In this document: positions 1-9,497 of the stretch, piece after piece
How the letters are laid out: every line of letters begins with the position of its first letter
How positions within the stretch are numbered: the first letter of the stretch is position 1
Assembly (NCBI RefSeq): GCF_007990935.1
Contig: NZ_BJXJ01000025.1
Location: 1-64,000, forward strand
Length of the DNA stretch: 64,000 bases
Direction: 5' to 3'
Source: Vibrio sagamiensis NBRC 104589
GTDB taxonomy: Bacteria; Pseudomonadota; Gammaproteobacteria; Enterobacterales; Vibrionaceae
The notes under the pieces: generated by a model
Seen by the model: only the letters and a program-made list of their open reading frames with translations
Database searches by the model: none
What the model was told of the DNA's origin: nothing
Position numbers and translations under genes: made by a program

Positions 1-40
1 AAATGAATTATTAGCGTAATTAAAGCCGATTAACAACACA

Positions 41-67
41 AACCGAGTCATATGGCTCGGTTTTTTT
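41..67 (+). terminator. Rho-independent terminator of the gene left of the window
   Basis: The inverted repeat AACCGAG / CTCGGTT has an 8-nt loop and runs into seven T residues. It would end a plus-strand transcript from outside the window. In relatives the gene before epd is often a transketolase, but that gene is not visible here. The stretch between this hairpin and epd holds no other gene and presumably carries the epd promoter. Confidence 0.8.
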
Positions 68-226
68 GACTGCTTCTTATACCATTCTTGTTGATGTTAG
101 GCATGAAGACTAATTTTGCAGAAGGCACTTGCGTGCTTTGAAGCATGTATGAAACTAACTTAATGCGATTTATGTCGCTATCGGTTACTATCGTGTAACA
201 CGAAAATCATGTAAGGCGATGGAATA

Positions 227-1279
227 ATGCTAAAAGTTGCGATCAATGGATTTGGACGTATCGGTCGTAATGTACTGCGGGCAGTATATGAAAGTGGTAA
301 GCAAAATCATATCAAGATTGTTGCCGTGAACGAACTGGCGAAGCCGGAAGCGATGGCGCATTTATTACAGTATGACTCTAGCCATGGCCGCTTTGAAAAA
401 AAAGTTTCCCATGATCAGGAATATCTCTACATACATCATAACTTCGGTAAACAAAACTATGAATCGTACGATCGTATTCGAATTTTGCAATGTGAAGAAC
501 TTGAGCCACTACCTTGGAGTGAATTGGAAATAGATATTGTACTGGATTGTACAGGAGTGTTTGGTTCTCAAGCGGACGGTCATGCTCATATTCGTGCGGG
601 AGCTAAAAAAGTACTTTTCTCACATCCTGGTGATAATGATGTCGACAATACGATCATTTTTGGAGTCAATCATGAGACACTGAAAGATGAACATCGGGTT
701 GTATCTAATGGTTCTTGCACCACCAATTGTATTGTCCCAATTATCAAGGTGCTGGATGATGCTTTTGGTATTGAATCGGGGACAATTACGACGATTCATT
801 CTGCTATGCATGATCAGCAAGTTATTGATGCCTATCATGACGACTTACGTCGTACTCGTTCTGCCAGCCAGTCAATCATTCCTGTTGATACAAAATTACA
901 CAAGGGAATTGAAAGAATATTTCCGAAATTTTCCAACAAGTTTGAAGCTATTTCGGTTCGAGTTCCGACCGTAAATGTTACAGCAATGGATTTAAGTGTC
1001 ACAGTCGGTTCAAGTGTGAAAGTTGATGACATAAATCAAATCATTGTGAAGGCATCTCAGTGTACATTAAGTGGCATTGTTGACTATACTGAAGCGCCGC
1101 TTGTTTCCATCGACTTTAACCATGACTCCCACAGTGCAATAGTAGATGGAACGCAAACCCGAGTAAGCAATGGACATCTTGTGAAAATGTTGGTTTGGTG
1201 TGATAACGAATGGGGTTTTGCCAACCGAATGCTGGATACTGCCTTAGCGATGCAAGCAGCTTCACATACGGCTCGTTAA
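227..1279 (+). CDS. epd: D-erythrose-4-phosphate dehydrogenase
   Basis: Oxidises erythrose 4-phosphate to 4-phosphoerythronate with NAD, the first step of deoxyxylulose-phosphate-dependent pyridoxal phosphate synthesis; cytosolic. The 350 residues show the GAPDH fold: NAD-binding start [10 protein letters not shown], catalytic cysteine in SNGSCTTN (Cys about 164), and a C-terminal [12 protein letters not shown]. The blocks [14 protein letters not shown] and [18 protein letters not shown] match Epd rather than glycolytic GapA. It is slightly longer than the E. coli enzyme (339 residues), with extra residues near position 70-80. The ATG at 227 follows a purine-rich GGCGATGGA. It leads the conserved epd-pgk-fbaA cluster; the 150-bp gap before pgk leaves room for a separate pgk promoter. 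PdxJ, further along the same pathway, is also in this window. Confidence 0.95.
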   Translation: MLKVAINGFGRIGRNVLRAVYESGKQNHIKIVAVNELAKPEAMAHLLQYDSSHGRFEKKVSHDQEYLYIHHNFGKQNYESYDRIRILQCEELEPLPWSELEIDIVLDCTGVFGSQADGHAHIRAGAKKVLFSHPGDNDVDNTIIFGVNHETLKDEHRVVSNGSCTTNCIVPIIKVLDDAFGIESGTITTIHSAMHDQQVIDAYHDDLRRTRSASQSIIPVDTKLHKGIERIFPKFSNKFEAISVRVPTVNVTAMDLSVTVGSSVKVDDINQIIVKASQCTLSGIVDYTEAPLVSIDFNHDSHSAIVDGTQTRVSNGHLVKMLVWCDNEWGFANRMLDTALAMQAASHTAR

Positions 1280-1433
1280 TCACGAAGCAGCGATGGAGAA
1301 AATCTTTATTTTAGACCTTGAAATAAATATGATGTATCTCCATATCTAAAACCAGTTTGAAGAATTAACAGGCTTGGCAGGGTTGCCAAGTTTTCAAAAA
1401 CTTTTAATGATTAAATAATTGAGAGGACACATC

Positions 1434-2594
1434 ATGTCTGTAATCAAGATGACCGACCTGGATCTTGCAGGTAAACGTGTATTTATCCGTGCTGACCTAA
1501 ACGTGCCAGTAAAAGACGGTAAAGTAACTTCTGATGCACGTATCATCGCATCTCTTCCAACTATCAAGCACTGTTTAGAAGCAGGCGCGAAAGTGATGGT
1601 TACGTCTCATCTAGGTCGCCCAACTGAAGGTGAATACGCTGAAGAGTTCTCTCTACAACCTGTCGTTAACTACTTAAACGATGCTCTTGATTGCGAAGTT
1701 AAACTAGCAAAAGACTACTTAAACGGTCTAGAACTGAATACTGGTGAACTGGTTGTTCTTGAAAACGTACGCTTTAATAAAGGCGAGAAGAAAAACGAAG
1801 AAGAGCTATCTAAAGCATACGCTGAGCTATGTGACATTTTTGTAATGGACGCATTTGGAACGGCTCACCGTGCTCAAGCATCTACTCACGGTGTTGGCAT
1901 GTTTGCTCCTATCGCTTGTGCTGGTCCTCTTCTGGCTGCTGAACTAGAAGCACTAGGTAAAGCAATGGATAACCCAGAGCGTCCACTAGTCGCTATCGTT
2001 GGCGGCTCTAAGGTATCGACGAAACTAACGGTACTTGAGTCTCTATCTAAAATCGCTGACCAACTTGTTGTTGGCGGTGGTATTGCTAACACATTCATTG
2101 CAGCTGAAGGTCACAATGTAGGTAAGTCTCTATACGAAGCAGACCTAATTGAAACAGCTCAAAAGCTAATGAAAGAGTGTGCTATTCCAGTAGCAACGGA
2201 TGTGGCATGTGCGAAAGCATTCGACGAGAACGCAGAAGCTGAAATCAAGCAGGTTTCCGAAGTTCAAGATGACGACATGATTTTCGACCTAGGTCCAGAA
2301 TCAACGGCTGCTTTAGCTGAAATCATTGGTAATGCAAAAACTATCCTTTGGAATGGTCCTGTTGGCGTATTCGAATTCAAAAACTTCGAAGCGGGTACGG
2401 CTGGTATCTCTAAAGCAATCGCTGAATCTGCAGGTTTCTCTGTAGCTGGTGGTGGTGACACTCTTGCTGCTATCGATAAGTTCGGTATCAAAGCCGATGT
2501 TTCATACATCTCTACGGGTGGCGGTGCTTTCCTTGAGTTCGTCGAAGGTAAAGTACTTCCTGCAGTAGAAATGCTAGAAGCACGCGCAAAATAA
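1434..2594 (+). CDS. pgk: phosphoglycerate kinase
   Basis: Glycolytic kinase that transfers phosphate between 1,3-bisphosphoglycerate and ADP. The 386 residues fit the bacterial length (E. coli 387). Visible signatures are the N-terminal substrate motif [17 protein letters not shown], and the C-terminal nucleotide-binding [13 protein letters not shown] followed by [10 protein letters not shown]. An in-frame TTG lies 15 nt upstream, but the ATG at 1434 is preferred because GAGAGGA sits just before it and MSVIKM matches the family start. Codon choice is strongly biased to CTA, GGT and CGT, like fbaA and eno here, as expected for very highly expressed genes. Confidence 0.97.
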   Translation: MSVIKMTDLDLAGKRVFIRADLNVPVKDGKVTSDARIIASLPTIKHCLEAGAKVMVTSHLGRPTEGEYAEEFSLQPVVNYLNDALDCEVKLAKDYLNGLELNTGELVVLENVRFNKGEKKNEEELSKAYAELCDIFVMDAFGTAHRAQASTHGVGMFAPIACAGPLLAAELEALGKAMDNPERPLVAIVGGSKVSTKLTVLESLSKIADQLVVGGGIANTFIAAEGHNVGKSLYEADLIETAQKLMKECAIPVATDVACAKAFDENAEAEIKQVSEVQDDDMIFDLGPESTAALAEIIGNAKTILWNGPVGVFEFKNFEAGTAGISKAIAESAGFSVAGGGDTLAAIDKFGIKADVSYISTGGGAFLEFVEGKVLPAVEMLEARAK

Positions 2595-2602
2595 TTGCTT
2601 AT

Positions 2603-2630
2603 AAAGCGGGAGAGGATTCTCCCGCTTTCT
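2603..2630 (+). terminator. hairpin after pgk
   Basis: Eleven-bp perfect stem AAAGCGGGAGA / TCTCCCGCTTT with the 4-nt loop GGAT, 8 nt after the pgk stop. The T-tract is interrupted (TTTCTGTTT), so it may be a partial terminator that lets some transcription pass into fbaA. Confidence 0.6.
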
Positions 2631-2748
2631 GTTTGCTGCAACAAGAAACGAATTCTGATAAGATAGGATGCGTTGTGAGCAAGCGTTTTCTAGATTGTTA
2701 ATTTAATAAGTTTTGTTTAAAAAACGACAGATAAATAGGATGACCTCC

Positions 2749-3825
2749 ATGTCTAAGATCTTCGACTTTGTAAAACCAGGTGTTATTTCTGGCGATGACG
2801 TACAGAAAGTATTTGAAGTAGCAAAAGAGAATAATTTTGCCCTTCCAGCTGTAAACGTAGTAGGTACTGATTCTGTAAACGCAGTACTAGAAGCTGCGGC
2901 AAAAGTGAAAGCGCCAGTTGTGATTCAATTTTCTAACGGCGGTGCAGCTTTCTTTGCTGGTAAAGGCGTAAAACTTGAAGGTCAAGGTCCTCAAATCCTT
3001 GGTGCTGTAGCCGGTGCTAAATACGTTCATACTGTTGCAGAGGCTTACGGTGTGCCAGTAATCCTTCATACTGACCACGCGGCGAAGAAGCTTCTTCCAT
3101 GGATAGACGGTCTATTAGATGCGGGTGAAGAGTTCTTTGCTCAAACGGGTAAGCCTCTTTTCTCTTCTCATATGATTGATCTATCTGAAGAGCCTTTAGA
3201 AGAGAACATCGAAATTTCTGCTAAGTACCTAGAGCGCATGGCTAAGATGAACATGACTTTAGAAATTGAACTAGGTTGTACTGGCGGCGAAGAAGATGGT
3301 GTAGATAACTCTCACATGGATGCATCTGAGTTATACACTTCTCCAGAAGACGTTGCTTACGCATACGAGAAACTAAATGCAGTTTCACCTCGTTTCACTA
3401 TCGCAGCATCTTTCGGTAACGTACACGGTGTTTACAAACCTGGTAATGTTGTACTAACTCCAACTATACTTCGTGACTCTCAAGCTTACTGTTCTGAGAA
3501 GTTTAGTCTTGCACCTAACTCTCTAAACTTTGTATTCCACGGTGGTTCCGGTTCAACTGAAGCTGAAATTCAAGAGTCTATCGGCTACGGTGTTATCAAG
3601 ATGAACATCGACACTGATACACAGTGGGCAACATGGGATGGTATCCGTCAGTACGAAGCAGATAACCACGACTACTTACAGAGTCAAATTGGTAATCCAA
3701 CAGGTGAAGATGCACCAAACAAGAAGTACTACGATCCACGTGTATGGCTACGTGCTGGTCAAACTTCAATGGTTGCTCGTCTAGAGAAAGCATTCGCAGA
3801 CCTAAACGCAGTCGATGTACTGTAA
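2749..3825 (+). CDS. fbaA: class II fructose-bisphosphate aldolase
   Basis: Zinc-dependent aldolase that splits fructose 1,6-bisphosphate into two triose phosphates. The 358 residues match the E. coli class IIA enzyme (359). Catalytic and zinc-binding signatures are visible: LHTDHAAKK, ELGCTGGEEDG, GNVHGVYKPGN and VFHGGSGS. The reading frame is open 36 nt further upstream, but MSKIFDFVKPG is the family start. The region before it carries AGGATGACCTCC; an AGGA lies about 9 nt upstream and no stronger site exists further up. Third gene of the epd-pgk-fbaA cluster, with a strong terminator directly behind it. Codon bias indicates high expression. Confidence 0.97.
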   Translation: MSKIFDFVKPGVISGDDVQKVFEVAKENNFALPAVNVVGTDSVNAVLEAAAKVKAPVVIQFSNGGAAFFAGKGVKLEGQGPQILGAVAGAKYVHTVAEAYGVPVILHTDHAAKKLLPWIDGLLDAGEEFFAQTGKPLFSSHMIDLSEEPLEENIEISAKYLERMAKMNMTLEIELGCTGGEEDGVDNSHMDASELYTSPEDVAYAYEKLNAVSPRFTIAASFGNVHGVYKPGNVVLTPTILRDSQAYCSEKFSLAPNSLNFVFHGGSGSTEAEIQESIGYGVIKMNIDTDTQWATWDGIRQYEADNHDYLQSQIGNPTGEDAPNKKYYDPRVWLRAGQTSMVARLEKAFADLNAVDVL

Positions 3826-3845
3826 TAGCCTGTTTCAAAAGTAAT

Positions 3846-3876
3846 AAAAAGCCCGCTCAAAAGAGCGGGCTTTTTA
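3846..3876 (+). terminator. Rho-independent terminator after fbaA
   Basis: AAAAAGCCCGCTC / GAGCGGGCTTTTT with a 4-nt A loop (stem of up to 13 bp) and a T-rich tail, 20 bp after the fbaA stop. It ends the epd-pgk-fbaA cluster. The flanking A and T runs would let it work in both directions. Confidence 0.9.
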
Positions 3877-4264
3877 TTATTCTCAATTACTTTTTAAATG
3901 TATGGCTGGGAATTGATATAAAAAGTCATCTTGGCACTAATTAATAATTGTTTATAAAACTCATCGTGACTTATGTTTTAATACTTTTAAGCTCCAATAT
4001 AAAGAAGAATAAAATTCCATCAACCTGCTGGCAAAAAATAAAAGTATTGCATACCTTTAATAACATGGTGTCGGAACTATTGGGTAATGCCTTGTTTTGC
4101 CATTCTTTACTTATACCTAAACATTAGAGCTCAGGCATAAATAGCGTGTGCCAAAAATTATTACCGTTCACCAAGTTTAGAGAGGGACTATTGTAGAGAA
4201 AAGTGGTTAGTCAGTTTTTCTCTATTGTCGTTCAGTTAATGAGTTGATTTTGAGGGTAGGAATT
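3877..4264. other. non-coding gap between fbaA and mscS
   Basis: About 390 bp of AT-rich sequence with no convincing gene on either strand. It presumably carries the mscS promoter. I could not identify a clear -35/-10 pair, operator or structured RNA. Confidence 0.5.
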
Positions 4265-5131
4265 ATGGCAGGAGATTCGACGAGTTTGGAAAATTCGATT
4301 GCGGGAGGAGCGGATAAGGCATCAGCTTGGCTAAATGATAACTCTGATCTTATCGTGCAGTATGGTGTGAATATTATTTCCGCAATACTGATTCTTTTTA
4401 TTGGTAATATTATTGTCAAGATGATTGCGGGCAGTATTGCAAAAATACTTGAAAAGAAAAACATGGATAAGACTGTTGTCGAATTTATTCATGGTTTAAT
4501 TCGCTATCTTCTGTTTGTTATTGTTTTGATTGCAGCGTTAGGGCGCTTAGGAGTTCAAACCGCTTCTGTAGTTGCAATTATTGGTGCTGCTGGTTTAGCT
4601 GTCGGTCTAGCCTTACAGGGCTCCTTGTCGAACTTTGCCGCAGGAGTTCTCATTGTGGCTTTCCGCCCATTTAAATCTGGTGACTATGTCGAGGTTGGTG
4701 GAACCGCTGGTACAGTAGATTCGATCCAAATTTTTCAAACTGTCTTAAAAAGTCCAGATAATAAAATGATCGTTGTGCCTAACTCTGCTGTTATTGGTGG
4801 GGCGATTACTAACTATTCTCGCCATGAAACACGTCGAGTCGATATGACTATTGGTGTTTCTTACAATGCTGATTTGCAGAAAACTCAACAAATTATTCGT
4901 GAAACGTTAGAAAAAGATTCTCGTATTCTCAAAGATCCAGATATTACTATAGGTGTTGTTGAGCTTGCTGACTCTTCCGTTAACATTGTGGTGAGGCCAT
5001 GGTGTAAAACAGGTGATTATTGGGGGGTACATTTTGATTCAACACAAGCTTTGAAAGAAGCGTTAGATGCTGCAGGGATCGAAATACCATATCCGCAAAT
5101 GGATGTACATGTAAATAAAACCAATGAGTAA
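4265..5131 (+). CDS. mscS: small-conductance mechanosensitive channel MscS
   Basis: Inner-membrane heptameric channel that opens under membrane tension and releases solutes on osmotic downshock. The 288 residues carry the family hallmarks: three N-terminal membrane segments, the pore-lining TM3 with GAAGLAVGLALQGSL, the beta-domain FRPFKSGDYVEVGG, and a C-terminal alpha/beta domain ending IPYPQMDVHV, all close to E. coli MscS (286). The ATG at 4265 was chosen because GGGTAGGAATT precedes it and MAGDSTSLEN fits; the frame stays open 21 nt upstream. It follows fbaA as in E. coli and faces argO. A long hairpin lies between the two stops. Confidence 0.95.
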   Translation: MAGDSTSLENSIAGGADKASAWLNDNSDLIVQYGVNIISAILILFIGNIIVKMIAGSIAKILEKKNMDKTVVEFIHGLIRYLLFVIVLIAALGRLGVQTASVVAIIGAAGLAVGLALQGSLSNFAAGVLIVAFRPFKSGDYVEVGGTAGTVDSIQIFQTVLKSPDNKMIVVPNSAVIGGAITNYSRHETRRVDMTIGVSYNADLQKTQQIIRETLEKDSRILKDPDITIGVVELADSSVNIVVRPWCKTGDYWGVHFDSTQALKEALDAAGIEIPYPQMDVHVNKTNE

Positions 5132-5158
5132 TTTTATCTAAGTATATTTAGAATGATA

Positions 5159-5192
5159 TCAAGCAACGCGAGGCATTGCCTCGCTTTGCTTG
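5159..5192. terminator. hairpin between convergent mscS and argO
   Basis: CAAGCAA and GCGAGGC on one arm pair with GCCTCGC and TTGCTTG on the other, with one mismatch and a 3-nt loop. It lies just before the argO stop, between two converging genes, so it probably acts in both directions although the T-tracts are poor. Confidence 0.55.
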
Positions 5193-5193
5193 G

Positions 5194-5823
5194 TTAATTA
5201 TTGTTTTTGAGTAGTTCGCTGATGAGTACAAAAGCGATAGTGAACATCATACAAGCAATAGCAACGTCTAAGCCTTTCTTTACTCTTGGTTTTGATAGTG
5301 TTGGCCCAAGTTTGGCGGCACTCAAAGATAGTGTGTAGAACCATACAAAAGAGGCCATAATCGTGCCTATAGCAAAGGATAAACGTTCTTCACTTTTAAA
5401 TTGTCCTCCAATAGAACCAAGAATAACCACGGTATCTAAATACAAGTGGGGGTTTAAAACGGTAACGGCGAAAGCACCTAAGATGACGGCTTTACGTCCT
5501 CGTGTAGCAATATCTTTTTTCGATGTTGACGCTTGTCCTGAGCTAAAAGCACTTTTTAAAGACAGCAAGCCATAAGCAGTAAGAAAGATGATCCCGCCGA
5601 GCGTAACCAAACTAAGAAGCATCTTATTTTGAGATAACAATGTTCCACCGCCAAAGATACCTAAAAAAATAAACACGGTGTCAAGTAGGCTGCAAATGGT
5701 TGCGGTTGTGAGGTGATGATGGCGTTTGATTCCTTGGTTAAGGACATAAGCATTTTGTGCGCCGATCGGGATAATCATTGAAGCGCCTAAGCCAAACCCT
5801 TGTAATAAAATTCCAAAACTCAC
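5194..5823 (-). CDS. argO: arginine exporter ArgO (LysE family)
   Basis: Inner-membrane LysE/ArgO exporter that removes excess arginine (and in E. coli canavanine; related proteins export lysine). The 209 residues start with GLGASMIIPIGAQNAYVLNQG, the LysE signature, and contain VTVLNPHLYLDTVV. Five to six hydrophobic segments are visible. The start codon is GTG at 5823, preceded by ATGGGGT. The gene is divergent from argP, whose product activates argO in E. coli, so the shared 125-bp region is the expected ArgP target. In E. coli the activator gene lies near argO but not directly divergent. Confidence 0.92.
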   Translation of the reverse strand: MSFGILLQGFGLGASMIIPIGAQNAYVLNQGIKRHHHLTTATICSLLDTVFIFLGIFGGGTLLSQNKMLLSLVTLGGIIFLTAYGLLSLKSAFSSGQASTSKKDIATRGRKAVILGAFAVTVLNPHLYLDTVVILGSIGGQFKSEERLSFAIGTIMASFVWFYTLSLSAAKLGPTLSKPRVKKGLDVAIACMMFTIAFVLISELLKNNN

Positions 5824-5948
5824 TATTTTTACCCCATATTATGATGTTTCTAATATAAATAAGGTTGGTAAATTAGCGATTCTATTTGAATAAGTATAAT
5901 TAATAATATTAATATAACATTAATGATTCTTATGATGATGGGGTTAAG
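5824..5948. promoter_or_regulatory. divergent argO/argP control region
   Basis: Very AT-rich 125-bp spacer between two divergent GTG-start genes. ACCCCAT (5831-5837) and ATGGGGT (5938-5944) form an inverted repeat at its ends and serve as the ribosome-binding context of each gene. ArgP control is inferred from the known E. coli regulator-target pair; no operator was resolved. Confidence 0.55.
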
Positions 5949-6845
5949 GTGCGTGGATTAGATTATAAATGGCTAGAAGCCCTTGATGCTGTTGTATATC
6001 AAGGCAGTTTTGAACGTGCGGCGGTGCATTTATTTGTTTCTCAATCAGCTGTATCTCAAAGGATCAAGCAGCTTGAAAAGTACATTGCTCAATCAGTTTT
6101 AATTCGTGAGCAACCTCCCAAACCAACATTAATAGGAAAAAAATTACTTGGGCTATATCGAAGAGTACGTTTATTAGAGAATGATATTATTCCCGAGCTC
6201 AAAAATGACAGTGAAACTCGCCCTGTTCAGCTCTCGTTAGCAACCAATGCAGATAGCTTGGCAACTTGGCTGTTACCTGCTTTAGAAACTATTATGAAAC
6301 AAAAGCAGGTTGAACTGAAGATGACTATTTATGGCGAATCACGTTCCCTTGAGAAGTTAAAAAGTGGCGAAGTTGCAGGAGCAATAAGCCTTGAACCTTA
6401 TGCTATTTCGGGCTGTCGAGCCGATTACCTTGGGCGTATGGATTACGTATGTGTGGCTAGCCATGACTTTTATCAACGTTTCTTTAGTCATGGCGTTAAT
6501 AATCACACTTTGTCCATTGCTCCAGCAGTTTCTTATGATAAATATGATGACTTACACAAAAAGTTTTTGATTGAGCACTTTGATTTGAGATTGGACAGCA
6601 TAATTAATCACAATGTTAGTAACTCAGAAGCATTTTTAAAGATGGCTTTGGCTGGTGTCGCCTACTGCTTGATCCCGTTCATACAGGTTAAAGATGAATT
6701 AGAAAATGGTAGATTGATCGATATTACACCTGGGCTTGTGATGTCCTATCGAATTTACTGGCATCATTGGCAATTCGAAACAGGCGTACTTCAAGAAATA
6801 TCTCAAGAAATCGTGCACTACGCTCGCGATCATCTCCCACAATAA
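5949..6845 (+). CDS. argP: LysR-type transcriptional regulator ArgP (IciA)
   Basis: LysR regulator that in E. coli activates argO with arginine as co-effector and is blocked by lysine. The 298 residues begin with the helix-turn-helix [25 protein letters not shown] (residues about 19-43). The effector domain retains [13 protein letters not shown], also diagnostic of ArgP, and ends near RLIDITPGL. The start is GTG at 5949 behind GGGGTTAAG. Its position directly divergent from argO supports the assignment. The alternative, another IciA-like regulator, is less likely given that neighbour. Confidence 0.93.
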   Translation: MRGLDYKWLEALDAVVYQGSFERAAVHLFVSQSAVSQRIKQLEKYIAQSVLIREQPPKPTLIGKKLLGLYRRVRLLENDIIPELKNDSETRPVQLSLATNADSLATWLLPALETIMKQKQVELKMTIYGESRSLEKLKSGEVAGAISLEPYAISGCRADYLGRMDYVCVASHDFYQRFFSHGVNNHTLSIAPAVSYDKYDDLHKKFLIEHFDLRLDSIINHNVSNSEAFLKMALAGVAYCLIPFIQVKDELENGRLIDITPGLVMSYRIYWHHWQFETGVLQEISQEIVHYARDHLPQ

Positions 6846-7238
6846 ATGCATTCGGTGTACCAATTTATTCAACGTCAGGATTAGGTTAAGTCTTATAGAG
6901 CAAGCTTAGATTATTAGCATAAGCTTCTATAATGTCTAGTACTTAAGTAATTGAAAATTTGTTCTCAGCTAAAGGAATATTCTTGTTGAACTTGGCTCAT
7001 AAATTATTCTTTGAGATAGAATTTAAAGTTACCTAAGTGAATAGATTTGAGCTAGGTGCAGCCTAAATATTATGGGAATTGGTAGGCTGAATGTGGTGCT
7101 GTTTTTTTACTCTAATGGGCAGTAATGTAATAAATTACTGATTTTCCAAAGTGGAAACTGTGCTTTTTCAGTCTTATTTAAAAGTCAATTAACCTTAGTG
7201 TATGAGCTGCGAATAATTATTATGGATGGGTTTATTAA
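6846..7238. other. non-coding gap between argP and the SIMPL-domain gene
   Basis: About 390 bp without a supported gene. Two small inverted repeats lie upstream of the next gene: CAGTAAT / ATTACTG (7120-7126 and 7134-7140) and TTTCCA / TGGAAA (7143-7148 and 7152-7157). They look like possible protein-binding dyads rather than terminators. I saw no clear promoter. Confidence 0.4.
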
Positions 7239-7934
7239 ATGAAATGGTTTTCAAGTTTGTTTGTTACTGTATTGAGTATGTGTTGTGTTTCTGTTTATGC
7301 TGATGATGGACTTAACTTTCCTCATGTCATAACAACAGGTTATGGTGAAGTTTCAGCAAAGCCAGATATGGCAACATTTTCAGTCAAAGTCGTAGAAACA
7401 ACACTAACGGCAGAGCAAGCGAAACAATCGGTAGATGATGTTGTCAATAGCTTCCTCAAAAGTTTAGAGGATATTGGTATTTCCAAAAGCAATATCAGCA
7501 GCTCAAATTTGTATATATCACCTCAATATCATTACCCTAAGTCAGGCAGCTCTGAACTTGTTGGTTATCGTGCTTCAAGGACGGTGGATGTTGTTGTTAT
7601 AGAATTAGCTAAGCTTAACCAATACTTGGATATGGCTTTAAAGTCAGGGATTAATCAAGTGGATAACATTCAATTGAAAGTATCAGAACAGAAAAAATAT
7701 CAACAAAAAGCGCGTTTGGCTGCTATTAAAGATGCCAAAAATAAAGCCATTTTTTTAGCAGAAGGTTTTGAAAAACAATTGGGTGATGTTTGGTTGATTA
7801 ATGATGACAGAGTACCACCTCTACCAGTTCTTACGCGTTCAATGATGATGGATACAGAGCAAAGCTCTAACGGATATCAGGATTCAAAATTGATCATTCG
7901 TGATCAAATTGATGTCATTTACAAGCTAAAATAA
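7239..7934 (+). CDS. yggE: exported SIMPL-domain protein, YggE-like
   Basis: Periplasmic or secreted protein of the SIMPL (DUF541) family. E. coli YggE, encoded in the same neighbourhood, has been linked to protection against oxidative stress, but the biochemical role is unknown. The 231 residues open with a signal peptide (MKWFSSLFVTVLSMCCVSVYA, predicted cut after VYA). The mature part starts with the family pattern VITTGYGEVSAKPD and contains GYRASRTVDVVV and AIKDAKNKAIFLAEG. It stands alone between argP and the converging serA, with its own strong terminator. Confidence 0.85.
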   Translation: MKWFSSLFVTVLSMCCVSVYADDGLNFPHVITTGYGEVSAKPDMATFSVKVVETTLTAEQAKQSVDDVVNSFLKSLEDIGISKSNISSSNLYISPQYHYPKSGSSELVGYRASRTVDVVVIELAKLNQYLDMALKSGINQVDNIQLKVSEQKKYQQKARLAAIKDAKNKAIFLAEGFEKQLGDVWLINDDRVPPLPVLTRSMMMDTEQSSNGYQDSKLIIRDQIDVIYKLK

Positions 7935-7948
7935 GTTTTGATGAGGGC

Positions 7949-7985
7949 AAGCAGGGGCGTGATTGTTATTGCCCCTGCTTTTTTA
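7949..7985 (+). terminator. Rho-independent terminator after yggE
   Basis: Ten-bp perfect stem AAGCAGGGGC / GCCCCTGCTT with a 12-nt loop followed by a T-rich tail. It separates yggE from serA, which converges on it and ends 13 bp further on. Confidence 0.88.
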
Positions 7986-7997
7986 TATTGCTTGTTT

Positions 7998-9227
7998 CTA
8001 GTGAAGGATACGGGCTCTTATTGTACCTTCAATTTCTTTTAATTTGATCAGAGCTTCTTCTGAGCGATGTGTTTCAACATCTATCACTACATAGCCAATG
8101 TCTGCCGCTGTTTGTAAGTACTGGCCCGCGATATTAATTCCTTCTTCCGCGAAAATGGTATTTATCTGAGTTAATATACCCGGGCGATTTTTATGGATAT
8201 GTAATAAACGTGAGCACTCACGATGCTCAGGTAAAGAAACTTCTGGAAAGTTAACACTGGATAATGTTGAACCATTATCGGAATATTTTGCCAACTTACC
8301 AGCGACTTCTACTCCAATATTTTCTTGAGCTTCTTGTGTCGAACCACCTACATGCGGCGTGAGTATGACATTATCAAACTGTTGTAGTGGAGATTCAAAA
8401 CGGTCGGCATTCGTTTTGGGCTCAATTGGAAATACATCAATTGCAGCACCAGCAATATGGCCAGACTCTAAACTATGGCAGAGAGCTGGAATATCGACAA
8501 CAGTACCACGTGCTGCATTGATAAAAATAGCACCAGGTTTCATACGATCGAATTCTTTACTACCCATTATATTTTTTGTTTCTTGGGTTTCAGGAACATG
8601 AAGAGAAATTACATCACATTTGTTCAGTAACTCACTCATGGTGAAGATCTGTGTAGCATTGCCGAGTGAAAGCTTATTTTCAATGTCGTAGTAATAAACA
8701 CGCATCCCTAAATTTTCTGCGATGATCCCCAACTGTGTTCCTATATGACCGTAGCCGATAATACCAAGTCGTTTTCCACGTGCTTCGTAGGAATGGTCAG
8801 CACTTTTCTTCCAAACTCCTCGGTGGGCTAGGGCATTTTTCTCTGGAATACCTCTTAACAGTAGAAGGATTTGGCCAAGGACGAGTTCTGCTACACTGCG
8901 AGTATTGGAAAAGGGCGCATTAAATACTGGAATTCCGCGATTAGCAGCAGCAGTGAGATCGACCTGATTGGTGCCAATACAAAAACACCCAATCGCAACA
9001 AGTTTATTGGCAGCACTAATGACTTTTTCAGATAAATGAGTACGAGAACGGATACCGATAAAGTGGACATCTTTTACTGCTTCGAGCAGTTCTTCTTCAG
9101 AGAGCGAGCCTTTATGATAATCAATATTGCTATAACCTGCCGCTTGGAATACTTCAACAGAAGAAGGGTGGAGGCCTTCGAGTAAGAGAATTTTTATTTT
9201 ATCTTTTTCTAATGAAATTTTTGCCAT
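7998..9227 (-). CDS. serA: D-3-phosphoglycerate dehydrogenase
   Basis: First committed enzyme of serine synthesis; oxidises 3-phosphoglycerate with NAD. The 409 residues match E. coli SerA (410). Visible parts are the NAD-binding GKRLGIIGYGHIGTQLG, the dehydrogenase signature NAARGTVVDIPAL, LTPHVGGST with the catalytic histidine, and a C-terminal ACT domain (about 337-409; LHIHKNRPGILTQIN) that binds serine for feedback inhibition. The ATG at 9227 follows TAAGGACGATAAA on the minus strand. It lies downstream of rpiA, as in E. coli, with a 270-bp gap carrying a palindromic repeat. Confidence 0.97.
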   Translation of the reverse strand: MAKISLEKDKIKILLLEGLHPSSVEVFQAAGYSNIDYHKGSLSEEELLEAVKDVHFIGIRSRTHLSEKVISAANKLVAIGCFCIGTNQVDLTAAANRGIPVFNAPFSNTRSVAELVLGQILLLLRGIPEKNALAHRGVWKKSADHSYEARGKRLGIIGYGHIGTQLGIIAENLGMRVYYYDIENKLSLGNATQIFTMSELLNKCDVISLHVPETQETKNIMGSKEFDRMKPGAIFINAARGTVVDIPALCHSLESGHIAGAAIDVFPIEPKTNADRFESPLQQFDNVILTPHVGGSTQEAQENIGVEVAGKLAKYSDNGSTLSSVNFPEVSLPEHRECSRLLHIHKNRPGILTQINTIFAEEGINIAGQYLQTAADIGYVVIDVETHRSEEALIKLKEIEGTIRARILH

Positions 9228-9433
9228 TTTATCGTCCTTAACATGGGAAGTGAGCTAAATGAACGCAGGTGCGAAAAACGATTAAACGAATACGTTTATG
9301 AAAGAAGCAAACGTTTTCCTGTGCGATATCTATCAATAAAGTAACAAAAAAAATTGCTTTGGGTAAGAAAATTATGTTGTAAGGTATGCTTTTCTTGGTC
9401 GGTATAAAAAACGATGCGTTTCAGCACCGTTTA

Positions 9434-9491
9434 TACCCAAGTGGCTTTGAGAGCGTCTTGCTGAACAAGGCACTTTACGGCTACTTGGGTA
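9434..9491. repeat. 58-bp palindromic intergenic repeat
   Basis: The element opens with TACCCAAGTGGC and closes with GCTACTTGGGTA, a 12-bp inverted repeat with one mismatch, around a core that includes CTGAACAAGG. It sits immediately after the rpiA stop. It resembles the short palindromic elements scattered between genes in vibrios (recalled, not searched). On the minus-strand transcript it would fold into a long hairpin between rpiA and serA. A diverged relative may lie near 63.5 kb. Confidence 0.6.
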
Positions 9492-9497
9492 AAGTCA

